Positions 11,606-21,469 of a DNA stretch of 63,748 nucleotides are shown here, piece by piece. This DNA comes from Paenibacillus turpanensis (GTDB lineage Bacteria > Bacillota > Bacilli > Paenibacillales > YIM-B00363), in NCBI RefSeq assembly GCF_011421635.1, contig NZ_WTLI01000028.1, positions 1 through 63,748 of the forward strand. Reading direction: 5' to 3'. Within the stretch, counting starts at the first letter, position 1; each line of letters opens with the position of its first letter. The notes beneath the pieces are model-generated. The model was given only the letters and a program-made list of their open reading frames with translations. It was not told the DNA's origin and made no database searches. A program made the translations under genes and the position numbers.

Positions 11606-11977
11606 GTGAAGAATATGCAGAAGGAACTTCGTCTGCAAAGCCGGAATGATTTTCAGCGTGTTTATCGACATGGCAAATCATCAGCGAATCATCAATTTGT
11701 CGTCTACCATATGCCGAATGACGAAGCAGACGCGTTCCGTGTCGGCTTGTCTGTGAGCAAGAAAGTAGGCGGAGCTGTTGTCCGAAATCGAATTCGGCGG
11801 ATGTTAAAGGAAATTTTGCGTCATATGGAGCATTCGATTACACCGGGTACATATTTTGTTGTGATTGTCCGAAAGCCGGCGCTTGAGCTGGATTATGAGG
11901 GGATGCGCAAAAGCTTGATCCACGTTTTGAAGCGGGCCGGGTTGTATCAGGCTCCCAGTGCAAAACCGCGCATATGA
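11606..11977 (+). CDS. rnpA: Ribonuclease P protein component
   Basis: RnpA is the protein cofactor of RNase P, which matures tRNA 5' ends. The protein is about 120 aa. The family core SVSKKVGGAVVRNRIRRMLKE is spread over residues 50-71 (given in part), and RNDFQRVYRHG lies near the N-terminus. The frame opens with GTG at 11606, but GAAGGG lies only 2 bases upstream of it; the ATG at 11615 has better spacing and may be the true start. It lies between rpmH and yidC, as in all Bacilli. Confidence 0.95.
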   Translation: MKNMQKELRLQSRNDFQRVYRHGKSSANHQFVVYHMPNDEADAFRVGLSVSKKVGGAVVRNRIRRMLKEILRHMEHSITPGTYFVVIVRKPALELDYEGMRKSLIHVLKRAGLYQAPSAKPRI

Positions 11978-12048
11978 GAGGCATGTTTCCTTGTCCCCCT
12001 GGAATATGTTATATTGTGATGGATAGAGTAGGTTAGGAGGAGACCGTT

Positions 12049-12798
12049 TTGTCTCGTAAACGTTTGCTGCTAGTATTCGCATTATCCACCATATTGGTGT
12101 TATCCGGATGTTCCGCCGTTGATCCGGCGTCGAATCCGATTGATCCGAACAATGGCTTTTGGGACCGATATTTTGTTTTCCCGATTTCGTTCTTGCTGGA
12201 TTGGTTTGCAGAGCTGACCGGCGGGCAGTATGGACTTGCGATTTTGTTCGTTACGATCATTATCCGCTTACTGGTGCTGCCGCTTACTTTAAAGCAGTAT
12301 AAGAGCTCGAAGGCGATGCAGCTGCTGCAGCCGCAGATGCAGGAAATTCGCAAGAAGTTTAAGGATAACCCACAAAAGCAGCAGGAAGAAACGATGAAGC
12401 TGTTTACAGCGAATGGGGTCAATCCGCTGGCAGGATGCTTTCCTTTATTAGTACAAATGCCAATCCTGATTGCGCTCTATAACGCAATTATGCGTAACGG
12501 ACATATTCGTGAGCATACGTTCTTGGGCATGCAGTTGGGTGAGCCGAACGTGTGGGTGCTTCCGATTTTGGCGGCCATTACTACCTATCTGCAGTATAAG
12601 GTTATGCCTCAACAGCCGAATGCACAGATGCAAAGCTTAATGTTAATTTTCCCGGTGCTTATTTTCGTGATGGCGATGCAGTTCCCATCTGCACTTGCTC
12701 TGTACTGGGTGTATGGTAACATCTTTACGATTATTCAATCCTATTTTATTTATGGTGATTTGCGTAAAGGAGCGTCTTCGACTAGGGGTGTTCAATAG
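12049..12798 (+). CDS. yidC: Membrane protein insertase YidC/SpoIIIJ
   Basis: YidC inserts membrane proteins with or without Sec; the SpoIIIJ paralogue is also needed for forespore signalling. The 249-residue protein has a lipoprotein signal peptide with lipobox LSGC (Cys at about residue 21). Five hydrophobic segments follow, and the family motif GCFPLLVQMPILIALYNAI. The conserved arginine in the groove is present (IIIRLLVLPLT). The start is TTG at 12049 behind AGGAGG. It overlaps the jag start by one base (TAGTG), so the two are coupled. Confidence 0.95.
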   Translation: MSRKRLLLVFALSTILVLSGCSAVDPASNPIDPNNGFWDRYFVFPISFLLDWFAELTGGQYGLAILFVTIIIRLLVLPLTLKQYKSSKAMQLLQPQMQEIRKKFKDNPQKQQEETMKLFTANGVNPLAGCFPLLVQMPILIALYNAIMRNGHIREHTFLGMQLGEPNVWVLPILAAITTYLQYKVMPQQPNAQMQSLMLIFPVLIFVMAMQFPSALALYWVYGNIFTIIQSYFIYGDLRKGASSTRGVQ

Positions 12799-13421
12799 TG
12801 GAGAAACGATTAATCGTTACGGGGAAATCAATCGATGAAGCGATTAAAGCGGGTCTTTCCGAATTGGGTGTACCGGAAGAACGGGTTACGATCAATATAA
12901 TCGAACAGCCAGCCAAAGGACTGTTTGGGCTCATTGGCTCGAAGGAAGCTAAGGTGGAGCTGGTGTATACGGAGGATCCGATCGAAGGCACGATCCAATT
13001 TTTAAAGGACGTACTATCAGCGATGGGGCTTAAGGCGGATGTGAAGGCGGAAGATGGCGGTGAGGAAGGTACCCTGCTTAATATTATCGGTACCGACCTG
13101 GGGATGGTCATTGGACGCCGGGGGCAGACGTTGGATGCTCTACAATATTTGACGAATATTGTCGTGAATCGGATGGCTGACGAGCATATCCGGGTTGTCC
13201 TGGATGCGGAATCGTTCCGCGAGCGGCGCAGACGTACGCTTCAGCAAACGTGTGACCGAATGGTTCAGCGTGTGCTGAAGACGAAGAAGGAAGTCGTCAT
13301 GGAACCGATGTCCGCACAGGAACGGAAGGTCGTTCATTATCATTTGCAGGACCATCCGGCTGTAAAGACGTACAGTAAGGGTGAAGATCCAAACCGGTGT
13401 GTCGTTATCGCATTACGGTAA
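12798..13421 (+). CDS. jag: RNA-binding protein Jag (KhpB/EloR)
   Basis: The product has 207 aa: an N-terminal Jag_N domain (residues 1-50, GKSIDEAIKAGLSELG), a KH domain with VIGRRGQTLDALQYL (about 101-115), and a C-terminal R3H domain (EPMSAQERKVVHYHLQDHP). Jag/KhpB binds RNA and affects cell elongation and division in Gram-positives. It starts with GTG within the yidC stop codon, the usual coupled arrangement. Confidence 0.94.
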   Translation: MEKRLIVTGKSIDEAIKAGLSELGVPEERVTINIIEQPAKGLFGLIGSKEAKVELVYTEDPIEGTIQFLKDVLSAMGLKADVKAEDGGEEGTLLNIIGTDLGMVIGRRGQTLDALQYLTNIVVNRMADEHIRVVLDAESFRERRRRTLQQTCDRMVQRVLKTKKEVVMEPMSAQERKVVHYHLQDHPAVKTYSKGEDPNRCVVIALR

Positions 13422-13432
13422 ACAAGCGTAAC

Positions 13433-13473
13433 GCAATGACTTGGCGATATTTTCGCGGGTCATTGCTTTTTTT
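13433..13473 (+). terminator. Terminator after jag
   Basis: GCAATGAC and GTCATTGC pair around an 18-base loop, followed by seven T. Confidence 0.8.
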
Positions 13474-13506
13474 GCAATTTGGGGTAATTTAATGCAGAGG
13501 TGAATT

Positions 13507-14883
13507 ATGCTTACGGATACGATTGCTGCAATATCGACACCACTGGGTGAGGGTGGAATTGCTGTTATACGGGTGAGCGGGAACGATGCTGTTCCGATCG
13601 TAGAACCCCTATTCAAGGGCAAACGAAAGCTGACGAAGGTGGAGTCCCATACCGTTCACTATGGCTCGATCGTCAACCCGAAGACGGGGGACAAGCTGGA
13701 GGAAGCGCTGGTCACGGTAATGAGGGCGCCCCGTTCGTTTACGATGGAGGATGTTGTTGAAATTAGCTGCCACGGCGGTATTGTTTCGGTCAAAAAGGTA
13801 CTTGATTTGCTGCTTGAGCAGCCGGTTCGGTTGGCGGAGCCTGGTGAATTTACGAAACGGGCATTTCTCAATGGCAGGATTGACTTGTCCCAGGCCGAAG
13901 CGGTGATGGACTTGATCCGGTCGAAATCGGATCGTGCCTTTCAAATCGCCATGAAGCAGGCCGAAGGGGCTCTATCCAAGCGGATTCAAGAGCTGCGGCA
14001 TACGCTTGTGGAAACGATGGCCCATATCGAAGTGAATATTGATTACCCCGAGCATGATGTAGAGGAATTAACCAACGCGTTTATCTCGGACAAATGCGAG
14101 GGAGCGATAACAACGATCGAGGGCTTGCTGAAAACAGCGGAGCAGGGCAAGCTGCTGCGTGAAGGAATTACAACGGTCATTGTTGGTAAACCGAATGTAG
14201 GGAAATCATCATTATTAAATGCGTTGGCGCAGGAAAATCGGGCGATTGTTACCGATATTCCGGGTACGACAAGGGATGTCATTGAGGAGTATGTTACAAT
14301 AAAAGGGATCCCGCTAAGACTGCTGGATACAGCCGGAATTCGGGAAACTGCGGATGTGGTGGAACAGATCGGCGTAGAGCGGTCGCGTTCGGCGCTTGCC
14401 GAAGCGGATCTCGTACTGCTGGTGTTGAACTCGAATTCGGAGCTAGAGCCGGATGAAATTGTACTGCTGGATCAGCTTAAGGACCGACAATGCATCGTGA
14501 TTTTAAATAAAACTGATTTGCCTCAAAAAATCGATCTAACGAAAGTAACGTCCCGAATGGAAGAGGAGCGTATCGTACAAATGTCGGTACGTACTCAAGA
14601 AGGGATGGACCAACTGGAAAAGTCGATTACCGGATTATTTTTCTCGGGCGGCTTAGAATCTGCCGATTTTACCTATGTTAGTAATGTAAGACATGTGCAG
14701 CTGTTAAAGCAGGCAAAGAGCGCATTGGAGGAAGCGGTGGGTGCCGTTGAAATGAAGGTACCGATCGATATGATCCAAATTGATATTCGAACGGCGTGGG
14801 AACGTTTGGGGGAAATCATTGGGGATTCGGTCAGCGATTCGTTGATCGATCAAATTTTCTCCCAGTTTTGTTTAGGAAAATAA
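13507..14883 (+). CDS. mnmE: tRNA modification GTPase MnmE
   Basis: MnmE works with MnmG to add the (carboxymethyl)aminomethyl group to U34 of certain tRNAs. The 458-residue protein has the N-terminal tetrahydrofolate-binding domain, a central G domain with P-loop [12 protein letters not shown] (about residues 226-237), G3 DTAG and G4 NKTD, and the C-terminal CLGK tetrapeptide carrying the catalytic cysteine. It is followed closely by mnmG. Confidence 0.97.
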   Translation: MLTDTIAAISTPLGEGGIAVIRVSGNDAVPIVEPLFKGKRKLTKVESHTVHYGSIVNPKTGDKLEEALVTVMRAPRSFTMEDVVEISCHGGIVSVKKVLDLLLEQPVRLAEPGEFTKRAFLNGRIDLSQAEAVMDLIRSKSDRAFQIAMKQAEGALSKRIQELRHTLVETMAHIEVNIDYPEHDVEELTNAFISDKCEGAITTIEGLLKTAEQGKLLREGITTVIVGKPNVGKSSLLNALAQENRAIVTDIPGTTRDVIEEYVTIKGIPLRLLDTAGIRETADVVEQIGVERSRSALAEADLVLLVLNSNSELEPDEIVLLDQLKDRQCIVILNKTDLPQKIDLTKVTSRMEEERIVQMSVRTQEGMDQLEKSITGLFFSGGLESADFTYVSNVRHVQLLKQAKSALEEAVGAVEMKVPIDMIQIDIRTAWERLGEIIGDSVSDSLIDQIFSQFCLGK

Positions 14884-14920
14884 TCAAATGAAGAAAAACC
14901 GCACGAAAGAGGTAGGAAGC

Positions 14921-16816
14921 ATGGGATATGATGCCGGACAATTTGATGTCATCGTAATCGGTGCCGGTCATGCCGGATGTGAAGCTGCTTTAGCTTCTGC
15001 ACGCATGGGCTGCAGCACGTTATTAGTTACCATAAACTTGGATATGGTTGCATTTATGCCTTGTAACCCATCTATTGGCGGACCTGCCAAGGGACATGTC
15101 GTACGTGAAATTGATGCCCTTGGCGGCGAGATGGGCCGCAACATTGATAAAACCTTTATTCAGATGCGCATGCTGAATACCGGCAAAGGCCCGGCCGTTC
15201 ATGCACTGAGAGCGCAAGCGGATAAGTTTTTATATCAGCAAACGATGAAAGAAACGATCGAAAAAACTCCGAACTTAACTCTTCGCCAAGGCATGGTGGA
15301 ACGCTTGTTGGTTGAGGGTGATCGTGTATATGGCGTGGAAACGAAAACGGGTGCGCAATATTTTGGTAACGCCATCGTATTAACGACGGGTACTTATTTA
15401 CGGGGGAAAGTTATCATCGGTGAGCTGATGTACGAAAGTGGTCCAAACAATCAGCAGCCGTCTGTTACGCTTTCACAGCATCTCAAGGAGCTTGGCTTGG
15501 AGCTTGTTCGATTTAAGACGGGTACGCCTCCGCGTGTACACAAAGATTCGATAGATTTTTCCAAGACGGAAATTCAGCCTGGAGATGCGGAGCCGAAGTT
15601 CTTTTCCTATGAAACAGTGGAAGGACCTGAAGCCGAACAGCTCCCATGCTGGCTGACCTACACAAGCGGCAATACGCATCAAATCATTAATGATAATCTT
15701 CACCGCGCACCGATGTTCTCTGGGGCGATCGAAGGGACCGGCCCGCGTTATTGTCCTTCTATCGAAGATAAAATTGTTCGGTTTGCGGATAAGCCGAAGC
15801 ATCAAATATTTTTGGAGCCGGAAGGCCGCAATACAGCGGAATATTATGTACAGGGCCTTTCCACCAGTATGCCGGAAGATGTGCAGCTTAACATCCTAAG
15901 ATCCATCCCAGGTATGGAAAATGTAAAAATGATGCGTACCGGTTATGCGATTGAATATGATGCGGTTGTACCTACTCAGCTCTGGCCGTCTTTAGAAACA
16001 AAGCGGATTCAAGGATTATTTACAGCTGGTCAAATCAACGGCACTTCGGGATATGAAGAAGCAGCTGGGCAAGGAATCATGGCCGGTATTAACGCAGCGC
16101 GGAAGGTGCAGGGGAAAGAGCCGGTCATTATTGATCGCTCTCAAGGTTATATTGGGGTATTGATCGATGATCTTGTTACCAAGGGGACGAGTGAACCGTA
16201 CCGTTTGCTTACTTCTCGTGCTGAATATCGTTTGCTGCTTCGACATGACAACGCCGACTTGCGTTTGACGCCGATTGGTTATGAAATCGGATTAATTCCG
16301 GAGGAGCGTTATCAGCGTTTCCAACAGAAAAAGGATTACGTCACGGCAGAGGTGGAGCGCCTGCAAAAAACTAAAATTCGTCCGGAGGAGCACGTTCAGG
16401 CGTTGTTAGCTGAACTGAACACGGCTCCGCTGACCAATTCAGTCGATGCAGCGATGCTGCTCCGCCGACCAGAAGTGACGTATACGCATATTGAACAGCT
16501 GTCCCCCTCAGAGATTGAATTAACGGATGAAATGAAAGAACAGGTTGAAATTCAAATTAAATATTCCGGTTATATTGAGAAACAGTTAGCTCAGGTGGAA
16601 CGTTTGGCGAAGATGGATCAGAAAAAGATCCCGGAGGATATTGATTACTTCGAGGTTCACGGAATCGCAACGGAAGCGAAGCAAAAGCTGTCCACGATTC
16701 GTCCGATTTCGATCGGTCAAGCATCAAGGATTTCTGGCGTGACACCGGCCGACATCTCGATTCTTCTTGTGTATTTGGAGCACTATAATCGTGTCGTGGC
16801 TGCGAGAGGTTCATGA
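14921..16816 (+). CDS. mnmG: tRNA uridine-modifying enzyme MnmG
   Basis: MnmG (GidA) is the FAD-dependent partner of MnmE. The FAD-binding motif [16 protein letters not shown] lies at residues 10-25, and the family motifs [14 protein letters not shown] and [13 protein letters not shown] follow. I place the start at 14921 (MGYDAGQFD), with GGTAGGAAG just upstream; an in-frame ATG at 14888 adds 11 non-family residues. Length is then 631 aa. Its stop overlaps the rsmG start (ATGA). Confidence 0.97.
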   Translation: MGYDAGQFDVIVIGAGHAGCEAALASARMGCSTLLVTINLDMVAFMPCNPSIGGPAKGHVVREIDALGGEMGRNIDKTFIQMRMLNTGKGPAVHALRAQADKFLYQQTMKETIEKTPNLTLRQGMVERLLVEGDRVYGVETKTGAQYFGNAIVLTTGTYLRGKVIIGELMYESGPNNQQPSVTLSQHLKELGLELVRFKTGTPPRVHKDSIDFSKTEIQPGDAEPKFFSYETVEGPEAEQLPCWLTYTSGNTHQIINDNLHRAPMFSGAIEGTGPRYCPSIEDKIVRFADKPKHQIFLEPEGRNTAEYYVQGLSTSMPEDVQLNILRSIPGMENVKMMRTGYAIEYDAVVPTQLWPSLETKRIQGLFTAGQINGTSGYEEAAGQGIMAGINAARKVQGKEPVIIDRSQGYIGVLIDDLVTKGTSEPYRLLTSRAEYRLLLRHDNADLRLTPIGYEIGLIPEERYQRFQQKKDYVTAEVERLQKTKIRPEEHVQALLAELNTAPLTNSVDAAMLLRRPEVTYTHIEQLSPSEIELTDEMKEQVEIQIKYSGYIEKQLAQVERLAKMDQKKIPEDIDYFEVHGIATEAKQKLSTIRPISIGQASRISGVTPADISILLVYLEHYNRVVAARGS

Positions 16817-17538
16817 TGGACGAAGTTCAACGTTTATTTACTGGATTAACGTCGGATAAAGGATTGTCGCTTTCCGCGCAACAACTGGTGCAATATGAAA
16901 CGTACTTCAAGCTGCTGGTTGAGTGGAATGAAAAAATGAACCTGACAGGGATAACGGAACGAGAACAGGTTTACGTGAAACACTTTTACGATTCTCTCAC
17001 GTTATCGTTTTATGTTGATTTGAAGAACACTCAGTCTTTAGCCGACATTGGTTCTGGGGCAGGTTTTCCGAGTATCCCCTTAAAAATCGCTTATCCTCAT
17101 CTCAAGGTAACCATTATTGATTCCTTGCAAAAGCGCATTTCATTCTTAGAGCATGTTTCTTCGAGCCTGGGACTAACTAACGTATATTGTGTTCATGGCA
17201 GAGCAGAGGATGCAGGTGTGAAACCGGAGCTCCGTGATCAGTTTGATCTTGTGACAGCGAGAGCCGTTGCGAAACTCAACATTTTAAACGAGTTATGTTT
17301 GCCGTTCACTAAGACGGGTGGTTTGTTTGTCGCTATGAAGGGTTCAGATCCGACCGCTGAAATTGACGAAGCGAAGCGGAGCTTGAAGGAATTAAACGGC
17401 AAATTAGTGACGGTTGACTCTCTAACACTTCCGGTAGAGCAGTCGGAAAGACATCTCATCCAAATCCAGAAAACTGCGCCGACACCCAAAAAGTATCCTC
17501 GCAAAGCAGGCGTTCCTGCTAAGACACCGATACTTTAA
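16813..17538 (+). CDS. rsmG: 16S rRNA (guanine-N7) methyltransferase RsmG
   Basis: RsmG (GidB) methylates G527 (E. coli numbering) of 16S rRNA; its loss gives low-level streptomycin resistance. The SAM-binding motif [17 protein letters not shown] is at about residues 76-92. Length is 241 aa. It overlaps mnmG by 4 bp and completes the mnmE-mnmG-rsmG operon. A parS site begins right after the stop codon. Confidence 0.96.
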   Translation: MMDEVQRLFTGLTSDKGLSLSAQQLVQYETYFKLLVEWNEKMNLTGITEREQVYVKHFYDSLTLSFYVDLKNTQSLADIGSGAGFPSIPLKIAYPHLKVTIIDSLQKRISFLEHVSSSLGLTNVYCVHGRAEDAGVKPELRDQFDLVTARAVAKLNILNELCLPFTKTGGLFVAMKGSDPTAEIDEAKRSLKELNGKLVTVDSLTLPVEQSERHLIQIQKTAPTPKKYPRKAGVPAKTPIL

Positions 17539-17554
17539 TGTTTCACGTGGAACA
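17539..17554. other. parS site (rsmG-noc gap)
   Basis: TGTTTCACGTGGAACA matches the Bacillus parS consensus TGTTTCACGTGAAACA at 15 of 16 positions. It is a centromere site for ParB (Spo0J) loading, directly after the rsmG stop. Confidence 0.93.
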
Positions 17555-17558
17555 ATTT

Positions 17559-17584
17559 GCCCGCAATGCGGGCTTTTCTTTTTT
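17559..17584 (+). terminator. Terminator after rsmG
   Basis: GCCCGCAATGCGGGC is a short GC hairpin followed by TTTTCTTTTTT. Confidence 0.8.
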
Positions 17585-17678
17585 GTGAACTTCTAAGATT
17601 TAGGCAGGAGAATTGCAAAAGGATATCGAATTTATTAGTAGATATAGTGATGAGCGATGAAGATAGGTGGGTTAGGTC

Positions 17679-18503
17679 ATGAAAGAACAAATAAGCAAAC
17701 TATTCGGCATCCAAGAACAACGTTCGCAGGCGGATGAAGTGAAGCAGCTTCCTGTTGACCAAATTGTTCCTAGTCCTTATCAACCTAGAACAGTTTTCGA
17801 CGATGATCGTTTAGAGGAATTATGCCAAACCATTAAAACTCATGGTGTCGTTCAACCAATCATTGTACGGGTACGTAACAATACATTCGAACTCATTGCC
17901 GGTGAACGTCGCTTGCGTGCTGTGAAAAAACTGGGATTACCGACGATTCCCGGTATTATTCGTGAAATCAACGACTCTCAGGCAGCTTCCATTGCGTTAA
18001 TAGAGAATCTGCAGCGAGAAGGGCTTACATCCATTGAAGAAGCGCTTGCGTATCAGCAGCTGATAGAGCTTCATCAACTTACCCAGGAAAGCTTAGCGCA
18101 GCGTCTTGGGAAAAGCCAGTCGACCATTGCAAATAAGATTCGTTTGCTGCAGCTATGCGATCCAGTGAAGCAAGCACTATTGGAACGGAAAATAACGGAA
18201 CGGCATGCTAGGGCTTTGTTGGCGCTTGATAGCGAGGAAATGCAGGTTAAAGTCCTTGAGGAAATTATTGCAAAGGAACTAAACGTAAAACAGACGGAAA
18301 CAAGGGTTGCCTTTTATCTAGAATCCTCTAAAATAAAGAAGGTAAGAAGAGTTTCGTTTTCAAAGGATGTCCGCTTAGCGGTAAACACGATTCGACAATC
18401 TGTTGAAATGGTATCAGGTTCGGGACTGCCCATTCAGACGAAAGAACAGGATCACGAGGACCACTACGAAATTATTATTCATATCCCGAAACGGCCATCC
18501 TGA
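17679..18503 (+). CDS. noc: Nucleoid occlusion protein Noc (ParB family)
   Basis: Noc is a ParB-like CTP-dependent DNA-binding protein that blocks septum formation over the nucleoid. The 274-residue protein has the ParB N-terminal block (VDQIVPSPYQPRTVF, IIVRVRNNTFELIAGERRLRA) and a helix-turn-helix (LAQRLGKSQSTIANKIRLLQL). The N-terminal MKEQISKLFGI is like the amphipathic membrane-targeting helix of Noc and separates it from Spo0J. Position before soj supports the call. Confidence 0.93.
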   Translation: MKEQISKLFGIQEQRSQADEVKQLPVDQIVPSPYQPRTVFDDDRLEELCQTIKTHGVVQPIIVRVRNNTFELIAGERRLRAVKKLGLPTIPGIIREINDSQAASIALIENLQREGLTSIEEALAYQQLIELHQLTQESLAQRLGKSQSTIANKIRLLQLCDPVKQALLERKITERHARALLALDSEEMQVKVLEEIIAKELNVKQTETRVAFYLESSKIKKVRRVSFSKDVRLAVNTIRQSVEMVSGSGLPIQTKEQDHEDHYEIIIHIPKRPS

Positions 18504-18526
18504 CAATTACAAATTGCGCAGTGGCG

Positions 18527-18552
18527 AGCGGCGGAAAGCCGCTTTTTCTTTC
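18527..18552 (+). terminator. Terminator after noc
   Basis: AGCGGC GGAAA GCCGCT forms a tight hairpin followed by TTTTCTTTC. Confidence 0.75.
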
Positions 18553-18583
18553 GGAATTTTTCAGTTCTTGAGGTGAACGACTT

Positions 18584-19345
18584 TTGGCAAAAATAATTGC
18601 AATCACGAACCAAAAAGGTGGTGTCGGTAAAACGACAACATCGGTAAACCTGGGCGCTTCACTGGCTTCGTTAGGAAAAAAAGTTCTGTTAGTTGATATC
18701 GACCCGCAGGGGAATACGACCAGTGGGATCGGCATCAATAAAGCGGATGTAGCTCATTGTATATATGATGTTCTCATAAATGACGTTCACCCGAAGGACG
18801 CTATGATGGACACAAATTTACCGAACCTGAAAATCATTCCGGCAACGATACAGCTGGCAGGGGCGGAGATCGAGCTTGTTCCGACGATTTCTCGTGAAGT
18901 ACGCTTAAAAAAATCGCTGCAGCAAGTTAATACGATGTTTGACTATATCTTGATTGATTGTCCGCCTTCTTTAGGTATGCTCACAGTCAATTCGTTGACG
19001 GCTGCCAATTCGGTTATTATCCCAATTCAATGTGAGTACTACGCGTTGGAGGGACTCAGCCAGCTTTTGAATACGGTTCGCTTGGTGCAGAAACATTTGA
19101 ATACTTCACTTCAGATTGAAGGAGTGTTGTTGACCATGTTTGATGCAAGAACGAATCTTGGCATCCAAGTGATTGAAGAAGTAAAGAAATATTTTCAGCA
19201 AAAGGTTTATCAAACGATTATTCCAAGAAATGTACGCTTAAGTGAAGCGCCGTCTCATGGCCAATCGATCATCACTTACGATCCGAAGTCGAAGGGTGCA
19301 GAAGTCTACTTGGAGCTTGCAAAGGAAGTGTTGCATGTTGAGTAA
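18584..19345 (+). CDS. soj: Chromosome partitioning ATPase ParA/Soj
   Basis: Soj is a Walker-type ATPase that drives origin segregation and controls DnaA activity. The 253-residue protein starts with TTG at 18584 and carries the deviant P-loop NQKGGVGKTTTSVNLG near residues 9-24 and the Walker B region DYILIDCPPSLG. It overlaps spo0J by 11 bp. Confidence 0.96.
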   Translation: MAKIIAITNQKGGVGKTTTSVNLGASLASLGKKVLLVDIDPQGNTTSGIGINKADVAHCIYDVLINDVHPKDAMMDTNLPNLKIIPATIQLAGAEIELVPTISREVRLKKSLQQVNTMFDYILIDCPPSLGMLTVNSLTAANSVIIPIQCEYYALEGLSQLLNTVRLVQKHLNTSLQIEGVLLTMFDARTNLGIQVIEEVKKYFQQKVYQTIIPRNVRLSEAPSHGQSIITYDPKSKGAEVYLELAKEVLHVE

Positions 19346-20195
19346 ACGTCTCGGTAAAGGATTAGATGCTTTAATTCCTTCCCTCCATATTAATGAAGAC
19401 GACAAAGTGATTGAGGTTCCGGTTACACAACTGCGGGCAAACCCGTATCAGCCGCGTAAAAACTTCGACGAACATGCGATCAATGATCTTGCTGCTTCGA
19501 TTAAAGAGCATGGTGTAATTCAGCCGATTATCGTCCGCAGTGTTCTCAAGGGATACGAAATTATTGCCGGGGAACGACGCTGGCGTGCGGCGCAGCTTTC
19601 AGGATTAGCAACAATCCCTGCTGTCGTACGTAAATTTTCCGATCAGCAGGTTATGGAAATTGCCCTAATTGAAAACCTGCAGCGTGAGGATCTGAACTCT
19701 CTGGAGATTGCGCTGGCCTACCAATCGTTAATCGATACGTTTCAATTGACGCAGGAAGAGCTGTCGGTTAAGGTCGGCAAATCGCGTTCGCATATCGCGA
19801 ACTTCTTGCGCTTGCTGCAGCTGCCGAAGCAAATCCAACAATTTGTTTCACGTGGAACATTTTCGATGGGGCATGCGAAGGTCATTGCCGGCATGAAAAA
19901 CGAGAAGCAAATGACAGACATTGCTCAAAAGGCAATTGAAGAGCAGTGGAGTGTTCGTGAGCTTGAAGAGCGTGTAGGTATGCTGGATGAGAAGAAGCAG
20001 CAGCAAAAACCTACCGCTAAAGAGAAAAAGAATGACCCGTACATCCGCGAACAGGAAGAATATTTGCGGGAAACGTTCCGGACAAGTGTAAAAATTAAGC
20101 ACCAAAAAGATCGCGGGAAGATTGAGTTCTCGTACTATACCAAGGAAGATTTGGAACGTTTGTTAGAGATGTTTCAAGGAAAAATATCTTCATAA
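19335..20195 (+). CDS. spo0J: Chromosome partitioning protein ParB/Spo0J
   Basis: ParB/Spo0J loads at parS as a CTP-dependent clamp and recruits SMC. I start it at 19335 (MLSKRLGKGLDALIPS), inside the end of soj, as is normal for this pair; the open frame runs further upstream but only through soj codons. The product has 286 aa with ParB box II (IIAGERRWRAAQLSG), the helix-turn-helix (LSVKVGKSRSHIANFLRLLQL) and a basic C-terminal dimerisation region. A parS site lies inside the gene. Confidence 0.96.
   Translation: MLSKRLGKGLDALIPSLHINEDDKVIEVPVTQLRANPYQPRKNFDEHAINDLAASIKEHGVIQPIIVRSVLKGYEIIAGERRWRAAQLSGLATIPAVVRKFSDQQVMEIALIENLQREDLNSLEIALAYQSLIDTFQLTQEELSVKVGKSRSHIANFLRLLQLPKQIQQFVSRGTFSMGHAKVIAGMKNEKQMTDIAQKAIEEQWSVRELEERVGMLDEKKQQQKPTAKEKKNDPYIREQEEYLRETFRTSVKIKHQKDRGKIEFSYYTKEDLERLLEMFQGKISS
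19844..19859. other. parS site inside spo0J
   Basis: The 16-mer TGTTTCACGTGGAACA is identical to the one at 17539. Bacillus subtilis also has a parS site inside spo0J. Confidence 0.93.
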
Positions 20196-20209
20196 CAACA
20201 ACGAGCGAA

Positions 20210-20265
20210 AACAGTGGGGCATATCGAGCAGACGGTGAACAACCGTCAGCACGGTATGCTCTGTT
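20210..20265 (+). other. Two-part stem-loop between spo0J and the next gene
   Basis: Outer arms AACAG/CTGTT and GCATA/TATGC enclose an inner hairpin ACGGT-GAACA-ACCGT. No T-run follows, so it is not a plain intrinsic terminator. It may be an RNA-stability or processing element. No known class was recognised. Confidence 0.4.
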
Positions 20266-20300
20266 TCCTTACATAGGCCCACGTAAAGGTGGTTTAACGG

Positions 20301-21452
20301 ATGATAAAATACTTTGATAACGCCGCATCTTCATGGCCGAAAGCTCCTGGAGTTGCCGAGGCAATGGGAAGAGCAGTGACAGAGGTGGCCGCAAACCCCG
20401 GAAGAGGCAGTCACCGGATGGCGGTAGAGGCGAGCCGAATCTTATTCGACACGAGAAAGTCGCTGGCTAAATTGTTTCGTATTAAAAACCCGAATGATAT
20501 TGCCTTCACCTTGAACACAACGGCAGCTCTAAACTTAGCGATTAAAGGATTTGTGAAGCCAGGCGATCATGTGATTTGTACGATGGTAGAACACAACTCC
20601 GTTCGCAGACCGTTGGAATTTTTGAAGCAGACCATAGGGGTGGAAGTGACGTATCTGGCTGCCGATGAAAGAGGATCCATTTCAATTGATGAGGTCCGTG
20701 AATCGATTCGCGAAAATACAACCCTGCTTGTTTGTAATCATAGCTCAAACCTTCTGGGGAGTATACTTCCGCTTGCACAGCTGCGCGAGGTGACAAAAGA
20801 GAAGGGGGTTAAGATGCTCGTAGACGCCGCTCAAACGGCTGGAGTGCTCCCGATTGACGTTCAAGCCCTTGAGATTGACATGCTGGCTTTCCCAGGCCAT
20901 AAGGGGCTTCTTGGGCCGCAGGGAACGGGAGGGCTGTACATATCTCCTGAGCTTGATCTGGTGCCACTACTTCACGGGGGGACGGGGAGCCAGTCGGAAC
21001 GCATCGAGCAGCCTCTTGTCAGACCGGATCGATATGAATCGGGTACGCCAAACACGCCGGGAATTGCAGGGCTTCTTGAAGGGGTTCGCTTCATTTTGAA
21101 TGAGAGTGTTGAAACCATCCATACTAAAGAATGGGGACTGACACAAAGGCTAATGAACGGATTGTCACAAGTCCAAGGCATTCGTCTTCTTGGACCGGAG
21201 CTTGGCGAGCCGCGAACAGGAATTGTTTCGTTTACCCTAGAGAAGGCCGACTCATCGGAAATCGCATTTATTTTGGATCAATCGTATTCGATCGCAGTGC
21301 GGGCAGGGTATCACTGTACGCCTTTGGCACATGAAGCGGCGGGTACGATGGAGAAAGGTGCCGTTCGTTCTAGTGTCGGCTATTTCACGACTGAACAAGA
21401 AGTGGATGACTTTATCGCCGCCATGAAAGAAATTGAACAACATTACCGGTAA
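20301..21452 (+). CDS. Class V aminotransferase, cysteine-desulfurase-like
   Basis: This PLP enzyme has 383 aa. It begins YFDNAASSWPKAPGV and has the PLP-lysine motif FPGHKGLLGPQGTGGL (about residues 194-209). A late cysteine (RAGYHCTPLAH, about 337-347) stands where cysteine desulfurases have their persulfide-forming residue. It is therefore likely to release sulfur (or selenium) from cysteine. No scaffold (IscU/SufU) gene is adjacent, so its sulfur acceptor is unknown. It lies in the conserved spo0J-yyaC interval. Confidence 0.85.
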   Translation: MIKYFDNAASSWPKAPGVAEAMGRAVTEVAANPGRGSHRMAVEASRILFDTRKSLAKLFRIKNPNDIAFTLNTTAALNLAIKGFVKPGDHVICTMVEHNSVRRPLEFLKQTIGVEVTYLAADERGSISIDEVRESIRENTTLLVCNHSSNLLGSILPLAQLREVTKEKGVKMLVDAAQTAGVLPIDVQALEIDMLAFPGHKGLLGPQGTGGLYISPELDLVPLLHGGTGSQSERIEQPLVRPDRYESGTPNTPGIAGLLEGVRFILNESVETIHTKEWGLTQRLMNGLSQVQGIRLLGPELGEPRTGIVSFTLEKADSSEIAFILDQSYSIAVRAGYHCTPLAHEAAGTMEKGAVRSSVGYFTTEQEVDDFIAAMKEIEQHYR

Positions 21453-21469
21453 ATGAAAGAGGAGATGGG

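Noticed and set aside
17679..18503. A second Spo0J gene
   Set aside because: The N-terminal MKEQISKLFG helix and the position before soj fit Noc; Spo0J is clearly the gene downstream.
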